Of a DNA stretch of 64,000 bases, positions 19,753 to 28,969 are shown one piece after another; the stretch's first letter is position 1; every line of letters begins with the position of its first letter. The position numbers and the translations under genes were made by a program. The stretch is from contig NZ_AUMU01000009.1 in assembly GCF_000430845.1 (NCBI RefSeq), positions 124,001 through 188,000 on the forward strand, in the 5' to 3' direction. The notes below the pieces were generated by a model. That model had not been told where the DNA came from. It did no database searches and saw nothing but the letters and a program-made list of their open reading frames with translations. The DNA comes from Chryseobacterium gregarium DSM 19109. GTDB lineage: Bacteria; Bacteroidota; Bacteroidia; Flavobacteriales; Weeksellaceae.

Positions 19753-20561
19753 TGAGGATGAGATTCTATTTAACTTTATTCTGTTTCTGTGTACAGTTTT
19801 TTGCTTTCGGACAAATTGTATCACAGGAGGACTCGATTAACACGGTAAGAGAAACGGAGGCTAAAAAGCGATTAAAGGAAAGACTGGAATATTACAGTGA
19901 ACGTTGCAAAACCGATTCTTTACGAGCAGTTAATGATTCTAAGACTGAGAATAAATTCTACATCAACGTCGCTGCTCCTTCCAGAGATCTATTTATACCT
20001 TCTGAAGAATTAAAAGAAATTCTAAAAAAACATCATATAGTATGGGGTGGAGAATGGATGGGCAGTGATGTTGGAGGTTATGCTCCCAACTCATGTTACT
20101 ATGCATATATGACAAAATTTACCGCAGAAAAGCTTGGGAAGCATTTCATTGATAATCTTGTAAAAAAATCTGTTTCAGAATATGTCAAAAAGCACCCGGA
20201 AAAAATTTTTGATGAAGATGAACATACGGAATGGAAATACAAAGGAACTCACACGGACTTTGAAGGAAAAGATCTTTTAAATAAAGACTTCTCAGAAAAC
20301 TTCATTTATCCTGAAGCATATGATTACAGAAAAAATACATATACATCTCAGACGATAGTCATAATAAGTCTTGACAATACAGGAAAATTTTTAGGATTTG
20401 AAAAATTTTATCATCATATTTACAATGAAAATAATGAAAAATATATACCCTATTTTGAAAAAGAAATTAAAAAATTCGTGAAATCCAGTAAATTTGAACC
20501 TTTAAAATATAAAGGATATCCTGTAAAATCTAAAATTGGATTAAGATTTTTTTATAAATAA
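19752..20561 (+). CDS. secreted protein with TonB C-terminal-like end, function unknown
   Basis: 269 residues. A signal peptide ends around FFAFGQ; a second possible ATG at 19758 makes no functional difference. The middle is charged, with no family I recognise. The last ~70 residues (TIVIISLDNTGKFLGFEKFYHH, then SSKFEPLKYKGYPVKSKIGLRF) have the beta-alpha-beta pattern of TonB C-terminal domains, including the final P-x-K-x-x-G-x-P-V-x-x-x-I strand. There is no proline-rich spacer or N-terminal membrane anchor, so it is not an ordinary energy transducer. Confidence 0.75.
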   Translation: MRMRFYLTLFCFCVQFFAFGQIVSQEDSINTVRETEAKKRLKERLEYYSERCKTDSLRAVNDSKTENKFYINVAAPSRDLFIPSEELKEILKKHHIVWGGEWMGSDVGGYAPNSCYYAYMTKFTAEKLGKHFIDNLVKKSVSEYVKKHPEKIFDEDEHTEWKYKGTHTDFEGKDLLNKDFSENFIYPEAYDYRKNTYTSQTIVIISLDNTGKFLGFEKFYHHIYNENNEKYIPYFEKEIKKFVKSSKFEPLKYKGYPVKSKIGLRFFYK

Positions 20562-20567
20562 ATACAT

Positions 20568-20906
20568 ATGGATTTCATCGAAAAATTTTTCTCAAAATAT
20601 CCACAGGAAAAAAATATCAAATGGTTTAAGCAGATCTGCCTGGCTGAAGCCGTTTCGTGGTTCTTCTTATTCACAGCCATGATCTGGATCCGTACGGATC
20701 CTGAAAATATTTTTCCGATTGTTTACATCAGTACGGTCGGTAGTATTCATGGATTATTTTTCACTCTTTACCTATTGTTTTTACCCGCAATAAGAAAAAT
20801 CTATACTTGGGATGATGAAGATTTTGTCTTCGCGCTGATGTCAGCATTTTTTCCTTTTGCCACCATCTGGGTGGATAAAAAACTTGCCCGGTTCGACAGG
20901 GAATAG
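20568..20906 (+). CDS. DUF3817 domain-containing membrane protein
   Basis: 112 residues with three membrane segments. The pattern FKQICLAEAVSWFFLF, then GSIHGLFFTLYLLFL with its His-Gly motif, and FFPFATIWVDKKL at the end fits DUF3817 (YdzA-like). No function is established. It lies 6 bp after the previous gene and ends the recJ-nadD run. Confidence 0.88.
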   Translation: MDFIEKFFSKYPQEKNIKWFKQICLAEAVSWFFLFTAMIWIRTDPENIFPIVYISTVGSIHGLFFTLYLLFLPAIRKIYTWDDEDFVFALMSAFFPFATIWVDKKLARFDRE

Positions 20907-21047
20907 TTATTTTAAATAGCCTTCAACTCTTCTTTGCCATACATTTCGAATTCTTTCTAGTCTGTATTCCAGCTGCAGCCTCTTATTGATAAAATTTGAG
21001 GCGATAAAACCTGTTGAACAATACTTAATAAAATTGCTAAGGCAGAT
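20907..21047 (-). pseudogene. possible 3' remnant of a lost gene
   Basis: On the minus strand a 46-codon frame without a start codon ends in TAA at 20907-20909. Its translation is protein-like (KRLQLEYRLERIRNV, then VWQRRVEGYLK) and richer in Arg/Leu/Glu than surrounding AT-rich noise. It reads like the C-terminal helix of a degraded gene. I cannot name the family. Confidence 0.3.
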
Positions 21048-21438
21048 TCATTCCTTGTTTCTCAAATTACTGTTATTTAATTTTTAAGTTAATATCCTTC
21101 CAATCAGTTTATTCTAATTTACTTTTTATATAATCTTTCTCTTCTCTTTTATCCCTAAATTTTTATACCGTCCAGAATTATGGACAAAATTTTTAAAAAT
21201 TCATATCAATTCTACTTGATGATGTAACAAAATCCAGGTCTGAATTGTCTGAATAAATAGCAGGAACTAAAGAAGCAAAAAATTTAATCTGAAATTTTAC
21301 AAACTGGGAATCAGTTTATTAAACTAAATTTAAAAATATTTTAAGTACTTTGTATTGCATGATACTAAATTTATTATATATCTTTGCAATGTAAAATAAT
21401 AACAGATACAAGCTATTAAACTTTCTAAACTTACTATT
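21048..21438. other. AT-rich intergenic region before the outer-membrane receptor gene
   Basis: No open frame of note. It holds a small hairpin (GTCCA/TGGAC, 21170-21185) and, at its right end, the receptor gene promoter. Otherwise nothing is recognised. Confidence 0.6.
21355..21386 (+). promoter_or_regulatory. promoter of the outer-membrane receptor gene
   Basis: -33 TTG (21355-21357), 21-bp spacer, -7 TATCTTTG (21379-21386), a full match to TANNTTTG. The ATG at 21439 follows a 50-bp leader. Confidence 0.6.
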
Positions 21439-23709
21439 ATGAAAACTCAAATACTTATTGCAGCTATATTTTTCAGCGGACTAACCTTCGCACAGGAAAA
21501 AAAACAAGATTCTGTAAAAACAAAAAGCATAGAAGGCGTAACACTGACCAAACAGGTTTTCAAAAAACAAAGTGACCGTTTTGTATATGATGTTGCGGCT
21601 TCACCGGTTGCTAAAGGAAATACAACTTTTGATCTTCTGAAACAGACTCCCCTACTGTCTACAACGGATGATAAAGCCTTAAAGATTGCCGGAAAAAATA
21701 ACGCGCTGATCTACATCAACGGAAGAAAAACCAATATGGATGCAGAATCTTTAACGCAGTTCTTAAAAAACACTCCTGCGGAAAACATCCAGAAAATTGA
21801 AGTGATTACCGTTCCGGGAAGTGAGTATCAGGTAGAATCTTCTGACGGAATCATCAACATCGTCCTGAAAAAGAAAATGAGTGACGGTACCAGCGGAAAT
21901 ATGAGAATGTCTAATAGCCAGAATAAATACAATGCGAGCCAGGCCAGTTTCTCTGTGAATTACAGAAAGAATAAGCTGGGTATCAATGCTAATTTAAGCG
22001 GCGGTGAGAATATCAATCCGCAGGCGTATGTATTGAAAAACGGAATCGGTGATATAAAAAATGAATCGGTAGGTAATATCGATGACCCCAATAAAAATTT
22101 GGGAGGCTACTTAAATATTGATTATCAATTAACTGAAAAAAGCAACCTGGCACTTTCATGGAATTCGTGGGCCAATAAAAGCTACAACTCTACGATTGAT
22201 TTATTAAATACATTAACCAAGCCTAATGATAAAGGAATCATTGAAACAACCTATACACGAACAAAAAATAAGGAAGATGCAAGAAATTACAACAACTCTG
22301 TCAATCTGAACTATGAAATAAAGCTGGATTCTTTAGGAAGTAAATTCAATGCGAATGCAGCGTATCTTATTTATAAAAGATTTCAGTATTCTGATAACAA
22401 TACCCTGATGTCTGATATAGCTGGTAGTACAAGCGGGTTTTCGAGAACAAAAACAAAAATTACTCAGAGCATCCCGCAGATTGTGAATAACTTTTCCGGA
22501 ACTGTAGATTACATTCAGAAATTTAAAAATGATTTCACCTTTTCTGCCGGAGGTAATTTTAATAAAACCAAAACGGATAATGATACCAAAAATTATAATT
22601 TCGCTTACAATACAAGTGGCAGCCTAACCAGTACCAAACCAGATTTTAATCATTTTATCTATGATGAAAACATTTATGGAGTTTACGTTACTTTTGAAAA
22701 GAAATTTTCCGATAAATTTTCCGGTAAGGTTGGAGCGAGATATGAAATTACCAACAGTCTGGGAACTGCAGACAGCCCAACTAATGAAATTCCCGAACAG
22801 CAGCATCAGAGAATAGAAAGAAATTACAATAACCTGTTACCTTATTTAAGTTTCAATTATGCGATTAATGATAAGAATAATCTTTCGTATTCATTTTCAA
22901 GCAGAATGAGAAGACCAAGCTTCTGGGAACTGAATCCTGTAAGAAATATTATTACAGAAGACAATTACACTCAGAACAACCCATTCGTAAAGGCATCTTC
23001 TACCTATAATCAGGAACTGACTTATATGTATAAAAACTCTTATTTCCTGATCTTAAACCATACTTATGAGAAAGATCAGATCACTCAGGTTCCTCTACAG
23101 ATGAAATATACGGATAAGAACCAGGTAGAAAGAGTAAAACTTGCTTATATCCGTACAAATTTCGGAGACAAACAGGAAATGTCTGCGATGTTAGGAATTC
23201 AGAAATCTTTTTTCAAGCAATATCTGACTTTGAATTTCAATGCAGGAGTTCAGCACAATATCAACAACGGAACTTTGAATACAGACCCTACAACAGGACA
23301 GGTTTTCGACACCTATGTTAATAACAGAAAATCGTCGAGTTTTATCGTTACCAGCAACAACACGATCCGTTTAGACAAAAAGAAAACATGGTTCCTGGGA
23401 GTAAATTACTTCTATGTTGACAAACAGCAAATTGAATTGGGAATGTTGAAAGACCTGATGAGTTTAGACCTAAGCATCAAGAAAAACTGGAACGAATGGA
23501 CCTTTGCCGTGAATGTAAACGACGTTTTAAGAACCAATATTGTAGAAATCGAGGATTATCAGGATAACGGAAACTATAATTATATAAAAAACGACCAGTT
23601 CAGAAGAAATATGACCGTAAGCATTACGTACAATTTCGGAAACAGCAAAGTGAAAAAAGTAAGGGACATTGAGGCGGCTTCAGATGCCATCAAGAACAGG
23701 ACGAGATAA
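21439..23709 (+). CDS. TonB-dependent receptor-like outer membrane beta-barrel protein
   Basis: 756 residues. A signal peptide ends at LTFAQ. A plug-like domain spans about 30-150 (DLLKQTPLLSTTDDKALKIAGKNNALIYINGR, IQKIEVITVPGSEYQVESSDGIINIVLKKK). A ~600-residue outer-membrane beta-barrel of the OMP_b-brl_3 type with many Asn/Tyr-rich strands follows, ending in an aromatic strand. There is no N-terminal carboxypeptidase-regulatory domain and no SusD partner next door, so a polysaccharide-utilisation role is not supported. Substrate is unknown. It is flanked by its own promoter and terminator. Confidence 0.9.
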   Translation: MKTQILIAAIFFSGLTFAQEKKQDSVKTKSIEGVTLTKQVFKKQSDRFVYDVAASPVAKGNTTFDLLKQTPLLSTTDDKALKIAGKNNALIYINGRKTNMDAESLTQFLKNTPAENIQKIEVITVPGSEYQVESSDGIINIVLKKKMSDGTSGNMRMSNSQNKYNASQASFSVNYRKNKLGINANLSGGENINPQAYVLKNGIGDIKNESVGNIDDPNKNLGGYLNIDYQLTEKSNLALSWNSWANKSYNSTIDLLNTLTKPNDKGIIETTYTRTKNKEDARNYNNSVNLNYEIKLDSLGSKFNANAAYLIYKRFQYSDNNTLMSDIAGSTSGFSRTKTKITQSIPQIVNNFSGTVDYIQKFKNDFTFSAGGNFNKTKTDNDTKNYNFAYNTSGSLTSTKPDFNHFIYDENIYGVYVTFEKKFSDKFSGKVGARYEITNSLGTADSPTNEIPEQQHQRIERNYNNLLPYLSFNYAINDKNNLSYSFSSRMRRPSFWELNPVRNIITEDNYTQNNPFVKASSTYNQELTYMYKNSYFLILNHTYEKDQITQVPLQMKYTDKNQVERVKLAYIRTNFGDKQEMSAMLGIQKSFFKQYLTLNFNAGVQHNINNGTLNTDPTTGQVFDTYVNNRKSSSFIVTSNNTIRLDKKKTWFLGVNYFYVDKQQIELGMLKDLMSLDLSIKKNWNEWTFAVNVNDVLRTNIVEIEDYQDNGNYNYIKNDQFRRNMTVSITYNFGNSKVKKVRDIEAASDAIKNRTR

Positions 23710-23747
23710 ATCAATCAATCATTTCTTCATATATTATTTTGTTATCT

Positions 23748-23777
23748 ACCTGCTGAGTCATCAGCGGGTTTTTTTAT
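23748..23777 (+). terminator. intrinsic terminator of receptor gene
   Basis: Stem ACCTGCTGA/TCAGCGGGT (one G-T pair) with a GTCA loop and a T-run immediately after. Confidence 0.85.
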
Positions 23778-23871
23778 TTTAAAATCTTTACTTCAGCTTA
23801 TCAATAAAACAAGCACAATAATTGCATCCATAGTGCTGATTAAAATATTCTTTCGATTATACAAAGTACAG

Positions 23872-24720
23872 ATGAAAAACTTTATAAATATTTTGCCAAT
23901 ACTGCTTGTGCTGCTTTTTACAGGCTGCCGACAGAAAACCATAGGTCTGAATAAAGATTCTTCTTTTACAATAGAAAAAGAGGTTGCATACGGAACAGAA
24001 CCTGATCAGGAATTGGACCTTTATACTCCGGAAAAACCAGCCGGAAAAGATGTTTTTATTATCATTCACGGCGGCGGATGGCGTGGAGGTAATAAATCCC
24101 AGCTCACCTTTTTCACCTATTCCTTAATGAAAAAATTTCCTGATAATATTTTTGTCAATATAAATTACCGCCTGGCTTCTTCCAGCCGTTTCGCTCTTCC
24201 CAGCCAAACTGACGACATTAAAAGTGTCATAACTTATGTAGAAAAAAGATTAAAATTCAAACCTCGTTATATTCTTCTCGGAAACAGCGCAGGCGGCCAT
24301 TTATCGATGCTGTATGCCTATCATTTTAATCAGAATAAGAATATAAAAGCCGTTGTCAATATCGTTGGCCCGGCGGATCTGAATGATCCGGGATTTAAAA
24401 ATTATGACGATTATGCCTTCGTAGAAAAAAATCTGGTTGATCCTAAAATCATTAAAAACAATATTTCATTAATGAATTCTGGAAGTCCGGCCTATTGGAT
24501 TAATGAAACCTCAGCCCCTACGCTTTCATTTTACGGGACCCAGGACCGTGTTGTTCCTTTATCACAAAAAAGGATTTTAGATTCAGTTTTACTTAAAAAC
24601 AACGTGTATCATGAATCTTATGAATTTAACGGAACGCATACGTCATGGGAAAATCAACCGAATTCTACTTTGTTAATTGATAAGATTGATCTGTTTCTGA
24701 AAAATATCGCTAAAAAATAA
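23872..24720 (+). CDS. alpha/beta hydrolase lipoprotein (carboxylesterase type)
   Basis: 282 residues from the ATG at 23872; a GTG 13 codons upstream is rejected because the signal peptide starts at the ATG. Lipobox LFTGC has C19. Catalytic features are the oxyanion motif HGGGWRGG, nucleophile GNSAGGH, acid in GTQDRVVP and histidine in NGTHTSW. This is the hormone-sensitive-lipase/esterase layout. It should act in the periplasm or on the outer membrane on acyl or acetyl esters. Confidence 0.9.
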   Translation: MKNFINILPILLVLLFTGCRQKTIGLNKDSSFTIEKEVAYGTEPDQELDLYTPEKPAGKDVFIIIHGGGWRGGNKSQLTFFTYSLMKKFPDNIFVNINYRLASSSRFALPSQTDDIKSVITYVEKRLKFKPRYILLGNSAGGHLSMLYAYHFNQNKNIKAVVNIVGPADLNDPGFKNYDDYAFVEKNLVDPKIIKNNISLMNSGSPAYWINETSAPTLSFYGTQDRVVPLSQKRILDSVLLKNNVYHESYEFNGTHTSWENQPNSTLLIDKIDLFLKNIAKK

Positions 24721-24747
24721 ACGCTCTGATTTTCTCAAAGCGTTTTA
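24719..24747. terminator. bidirectional terminator between convergent genes
   Basis: Stem AAACGCT/AGCGTTT around a 13-base loop, extended by flanking AATA/TATT pairing, with A- and T-runs on both sides. It separates the esterase and serine hydrolase genes. Confidence 0.75.
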
Positions 24748-24770
24748 TTTTATATGGCAGTCTACTTTAA

Positions 24771-25985
24771 TTAATATCCCAAGGTCCGTTTAGCTTCAAT
24801 GGCAGCAGAACTTAGAGTCGAAATACATTTATTCAGGTTATTTCCCCTTAAGTCCCAGAAAGGCAGTAAAACAATGACGGAAACATCAGATTTAGGATCG
24901 TATGCCATCATTGACAGATACCCTTCTGTTGCCCCGTTGTGACCGTAACCGATTCCCTGGAAATAGGAACAGCCCAGGCCATATCCATTAGTGGTTTTAG
25001 ATCCTGTGTTTGTTCTCATCAATTCCGCACTTGAAGCATACAATACGTTTTCACCTTTCATGATACTTCTGATGTATTGTGACAACATCAGCATGGTTCC
25101 CTGTCCGTTGCCTTCTCCGATATGTGCACTGGCATTGATAAGATCTGTAATTTCTTCATGATCATCATATTTGATAAGCCCCTTTACGTAAGGCGAAGGC
25201 AGCTGTTTGTCGGAAGCCAGTTCAGGGAATCTGACACCAAGGGGTTTCTGCGTACCCGGACCGACAATTTTATCGTACATAAAGTCGCGGTAGGTTTTAG
25301 TGGAATTGGTTTTCTGGGAATATACCCGTGCAATAATCTCACTTAAAATCGTATAACCTGTATTGGAATAATGATAAACGGTATTTGGAGAACCGTACGT
25401 AAGGTTATGTTCTGTCAGAACTCTTGCATAATCTGAGGCCGAAAACTGGAAATCCGGGTTTGTTGCCAGCATGTTTTCTGCATAGGTCTCCCCTCCTACA
25501 CTATACTGGTCTTTATCATTGGTCAGATCATAGATTCCTGCATGATGCTGTAAAATCTGGCGAATGGTGATTTCATTTTTGTGAGGAAAATTCCAGCTTG
25601 CAGCGTCCGGTGTGTAAGGAACAGTCGTTCCCGGAATATTGGTTGTAATTTTATCGTCAAGCTTCAGCCAGCCATCCTGCATCATTTTTAAAATGGCTGT
25701 GGAAGTGAAGTTTTTTGTATTGCTTGCCAACCGGAAATAGGTATCCGGAGTCACCGCAGTGCCATTTGCCCCTTTTACCGTACTGAAATAGGTGCCTTTT
25801 GGCGAAACGATATAAACGCTCAGGGAAGGAACATCGGTACCCAGGCTGTTCTGAAGGCTGGCATGAACATTTTTTACGACAGCATCCATCTCAACCTGGT
25901 AATTTTTTTCGGTTTCATCATCACTGCAACCCGAAAAAATAAACGGAAGAAACAACGACAGAGACAAAAACTTGAGTTTTTTCAT
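24771..25985 (-). CDS. serine hydrolase lipoprotein, class C beta-lactamase/DD-peptidase fold
   Basis: 404 residues. Lipobox IFSGC has C20. Catalytic motifs of the family are present: SNTK (S88-K91, the SxxK motif), YSN in YHYSNTGYT, and HNG in GYGHNGATEGY replacing KTG. This set is typical of D-aminopeptidase/esterase-like and LACTB-like members, and does not prove beta-lactamase activity. It is a single gene. Confidence 0.9.
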   Translation of the reverse strand: MKKLKFLSLSLFLPFIFSGCSDDETEKNYQVEMDAVVKNVHASLQNSLGTDVPSLSVYIVSPKGTYFSTVKGANGTAVTPDTYFRLASNTKNFTSTAILKMMQDGWLKLDDKITTNIPGTTVPYTPDAASWNFPHKNEITIRQILQHHAGIYDLTNDKDQYSVGGETYAENMLATNPDFQFSASDYARVLTEHNLTYGSPNTVYHYSNTGYTILSEIIARVYSQKTNSTKTYRDFMYDKIVGPGTQKPLGVRFPELASDKQLPSPYVKGLIKYDDHEEITDLINASAHIGEGNGQGTMLMLSQYIRSIMKGENVLYASSAELMRTNTGSKTTNGYGLGCSYFQGIGYGHNGATEGYLSMMAYDPKSDVSVIVLLPFWDLRGNNLNKCISTLSSAAIEAKRTLGY

Positions 25986-26116
25986 AGTATATTATTTAGA
26001 TATATTTTCTGTTGCTAATTTCGGTAATTTTTAGACATCGTTCTATGAACTGAAGTGATGAATCAGATATTTATTTTTACCCTCATGCTTTCTTCCTTAA
26101 AATCCATTATAAAAGA

Positions 26117-26146
26117 AAACCCTCGGAGCTTCTGAGGGTTTATTTG
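26117..26146 (-). terminator. intrinsic terminator of GH43 gene and upstream operon
   Basis: Stem AAACCCTCGGA/TCTGAGGGTTT with a GCT loop, just downstream of the GH43 stop on the minus strand and followed by T-rich sequence in the transcript. Confidence 0.85.
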
Positions 26147-26156
26147 TCATCTACTG

Positions 26157-27920
26157 TTATTCAGATTTAAAAACTTCCGTCCGTTCTGAAACGCCATTCG
26201 CATTGAAAGCTTCGATCTGGAAATAATAAGCATCTGTCCTGTCGGCTCCGGTAAAGAAATATTCATTCTTTCCGTACACCATGATGCTTCCGTATAATTT
26301 ATCCGGAGATTTCCCCCAATAGATTACATATCCGTCGGCATCGGAATTCTGCTGCCATTTCATCCAGATGCTTCTTCTTTCGCCGTATTTTTTAGGATCG
26401 GCTCTCAACGGCACGAAATTCTGAACCTTTGCAGGAACTGCTCCGGCACCTTTCCCGAAAACCCTGAAACCGCTCAATGCAAATTTCCCGGTCGGCATCT
26501 TTAGATTTTCCATTTTCAGGAACCTTGCTTTAGCAGGTTTTTCCAATTCAACATAGTCATGAGGAACGTCTTTTGTGTTTTTGCTTTTATCAACAATAAC
26601 CTTCCATTTCTTACCGTCATTTGAGCCGTAAATTTTATACCGGTGCATTTTACCCAGCGTTTTTCCCATAAACTCGACATCCTGATCCGCATAATTGATC
26701 TGAATCGCATTAATGGCAGAAACTTTTCCCAGATCTGTCTGGAACCATTCCCCTGAATTCCCGGTTTTCGCACTCCAGTAAGTTTTAATATCTTCGTCCA
26801 CGGCATAGTTGGGATTATATCCGCCCAACGTTGAAGAAACCTGAACCGGTTTATTATAATTCAACAGCATCCAGCCGGCAAAAAGTCCTTTTGAAAAATC
26901 CTTTCCCTGCGCAAACTGCGGAAGATAGGTCGGATAATCACCGTAAGCAGTATTACAGTACATCACATCGTCTTTATCAAATCCGGCCGGCCAGATCCCC
27001 AGCCTTCTTTCAAAATTATTTTTGGTAGAGATAAAAATCGTTGAAACGTGCCACCAGTTTTTATAATTATCCTCAAATGTTGCTCCGTGCCCGGCTCCCC
27101 TGGCAAAGCCGCCGGGCTTGTAAGAAAACGGATTGTGCTGCTGGTATTCAAATCCCTCCAGAGCATTATTGCTCACATAAACCCCGTCTGAATATCCGCT
27201 GAATTCTGTAGCCGGCGCACCGTACTGCATATAATATTTCCCGTTATGCTTGGTCATCCATGCCCCTTCCACAAAAGGCTGCAGGAAAACATTGTCATTA
27301 TATTCACCGAATCTTTCCCAGCCATGGTCTTCCGGTTTTAACCTTAAAATCGGCTTTACAAAACCTTCAGACTGCAATGTTTTTGTTTTGACTTCGGTTC
27401 CCAACAGCGGCCATTCGTTGCTCGAACCCCAGTAGAGATACAGCTTATTTTTATCTTCATCATAGTGAAAGGCAGGATCCCAGGCACCTACTTTTAAGGT
27501 ATCAACCGCAATTTTCCAGTCGCCTTTTGTAGGGTTTGTGCTTTTCCAGATCGGGAAATCCTGTTCCCAGGTTGATCCGAAAACATATAGAGTATCTTTC
27601 ATTGCCCAGACTGCCGGAGCATTCAGATCATGAATGTATTTTTTATCTCTGAGGAATTTTCTCTTGACAAATTTCCAGTCAAGCATATCATCACTGTACC
27701 AGTACCCTTCCTGATTGGTAGAGAACAGGAACAGCTTATTTTTGAAATTGACGATCACGGGATCGGCGGTAGCCCGGTGCTTGCCCTGTTTTGAGAAAAC
27801 CTCAAACGGCGTATAGCCGTAATCGATATTGATTGGGTTACAGAAGGTCTTTTGCTGAGCATTTAAGCTGAATATTCCCAACAAAATCATGAATGAAAGA
27901 AGGTATCTCTGCATGTTCAT
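26157..27920 (-). CDS. family 43-like glycoside hydrolase with discoidin and FN3 domains
   Basis: 587 residues, secreted (signal peptide to SLNAQ). A five-bladed propeller spans about 25-340: HRATADPVIVNF carries the probable catalytic base Asp, GAWDPAFHYDEDKNKLYLYWGS the second Asp, and QPFVEGAWMTKHNGKYYMQYG the acid Glu. An F5/8 type C (discoidin) domain follows at about 355-490 (NYAVDEDIKTYWSAKTGNS), then a fibronectin III-like end. Family GH43 or a close relative removes arabinose, xylose or galactose residues. The 23-bp gap from the histidine-rich membrane gene suggests it may be read through from the polyamine-type operon. Confidence 0.88.
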   Translation of the reverse strand: MNMQRYLLSFMILLGIFSLNAQQKTFCNPINIDYGYTPFEVFSKQGKHRATADPVIVNFKNKLFLFSTNQEGYWYSDDMLDWKFVKRKFLRDKKYIHDLNAPAVWAMKDTLYVFGSTWEQDFPIWKSTNPTKGDWKIAVDTLKVGAWDPAFHYDEDKNKLYLYWGSSNEWPLLGTEVKTKTLQSEGFVKPILRLKPEDHGWERFGEYNDNVFLQPFVEGAWMTKHNGKYYMQYGAPATEFSGYSDGVYVSNNALEGFEYQQHNPFSYKPGGFARGAGHGATFEDNYKNWWHVSTIFISTKNNFERRLGIWPAGFDKDDVMYCNTAYGDYPTYLPQFAQGKDFSKGLFAGWMLLNYNKPVQVSSTLGGYNPNYAVDEDIKTYWSAKTGNSGEWFQTDLGKVSAINAIQINYADQDVEFMGKTLGKMHRYKIYGSNDGKKWKVIVDKSKNTKDVPHDYVELEKPAKARFLKMENLKMPTGKFALSGFRVFGKGAGAVPAKVQNFVPLRADPKKYGERRSIWMKWQQNSDADGYVIYWGKSPDKLYGSIMVYGKNEYFFTGADRTDAYYFQIEAFNANGVSERTEVFKSE

Positions 27921-27943
27921 CTATTTTAACTTATAGAGCAAAA

Positions 27944-28969
27944 TTAATCAACTTTTTTGGGTTTCCTCCAAATAAAACCATCCAGTAAGTAATGGGTGAG
28001 CTGCGGAACGACCAATAAAGGAACCAAGAACTGAAACCAATCGACAGATACATTCAGATTCAGTGAAAAATGTTCATTCCAGACTAAAATTTCCCATAAA
28101 AATTCTTCAAAAAATGCAAAACCCAGAAGAGCAGCAATAAATAAAAATATCCCGGAAGTAGATCTGAAAACTGAAAGCCTGTTTAATTTTTGAGCGTCTT
28201 TCTGTTTGATTTCCCTGATATAAATCAAAGCGACATACGGAATCCCGTGTGAAATGACGTTTAAAAAAGTAAACACCAAATCACTGTTAAAATAAACAAT
28301 CCCGAAATACCAGGAAAGGTAAGTTCCCGTAATCAAAGCGATCTTAGGAATATTGACCTGCTTGGTTTTAAAAACATCAACTGAGGTTTTGACTATCCAG
28401 ACTGATACAATAGTGAGATATAAAACAGAAATAAACCCTGTATAATCCGGTAGATTCTTAAACCAGTCAAATTCATTTTCGACAAACCATGTAAAAGCTC
28501 TCGGCGTTTTAAACCAATACAGCATCGGGAAAACCGTTGCTGAATAAATGGCAGCCTCATCTATTCTTTTGCTCCAGCTATCCGGTTCAAAACGAGCATA
28601 AATCCGCATAAAACCATATTGCTGCCTGATAAAATGGAATACGGCAATCAAAGCCAGAACCGACCAGAACATGAGGCTTCCGAGCTGATATAAAATTAAA
28701 CCCAAAAACCAGCTTAAAGCGGGAATTCCATAATACAGCAGTTTCCTTTTCTGAAGTTCTTCTTTAACGAAATAGGTTTTAAACAAAGTTGAATATACAT
28801 GGGCCACATCCACAAAAACAATAAGAAACAGCCAAGTGTAAAAGGAATACTTATTTTCCAGGCCCTGAATATCTTTCTGAAAAAGGAAAATCATCAGCAA
28901 GATTACAAAGGGCGGTGATAAAATAAACCAGCTGTCTGTTTTTGCATTATGGATCCACGGTTGTTTCAT
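27944..28969 (-). CDS. polytopic membrane protein with conserved histidines, function unknown
   Basis: 341 residues with about eight membrane segments. Histidines sit next to membrane faces in motifs DVAHVYST, FHFIRQQYGF, ISHGIPYV and THYLLDGFIWR. Such spacing resembles membrane di-iron oxygenases or desaturases and heme-binding membrane proteins, but the canonical HxxxH/HxxHH sets are not complete. I do not assign an activity. Its start overlaps the stop of the FAD oxidoreductase gene (ATGA), so it belongs to the polyamine-type cluster. Confidence 0.7.
   Translation of the reverse strand: MKQPWIHNAKTDSWFILSPPFVILLMIFLFQKDIQGLENKYSFYTWLFLIVFVDVAHVYSTLFKTYFVKEELQKRKLLYYGIPALSWFLGLILYQLGSLMFWSVLALIAVFHFIRQQYGFMRIYARFEPDSWSKRIDEAAIYSATVFPMLYWFKTPRAFTWFVENEFDWFKNLPDYTGFISVLYLTIVSVWIVKTSVDVFKTKQVNIPKIALITGTYLSWYFGIVYFNSDLVFTFLNVISHGIPYVALIYIREIKQKDAQKLNRLSVFRSTSGIFLFIAALLGFAFFEEFLWEILVWNEHFSLNLNVSVDWFQFLVPLLVVPQLTHYLLDGFIWRKPKKVD

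Noticed and set aside
24771..25985. Antibiotic-resistance beta-lactamase
   Set aside because: The fold is class C-like, but HNG replaces KTG and the protein is a lipoprotein with DD-peptidase/esterase-like features; resistance is not supported.
21439..27920. Polysaccharide utilisation locus
   Set aside because: An outer-membrane receptor and a GH43-like enzyme are within 6 kb but on opposite strands. No SusD-like gene or sensor/regulator is present, and the receptor lacks the SusC N-terminal domain.
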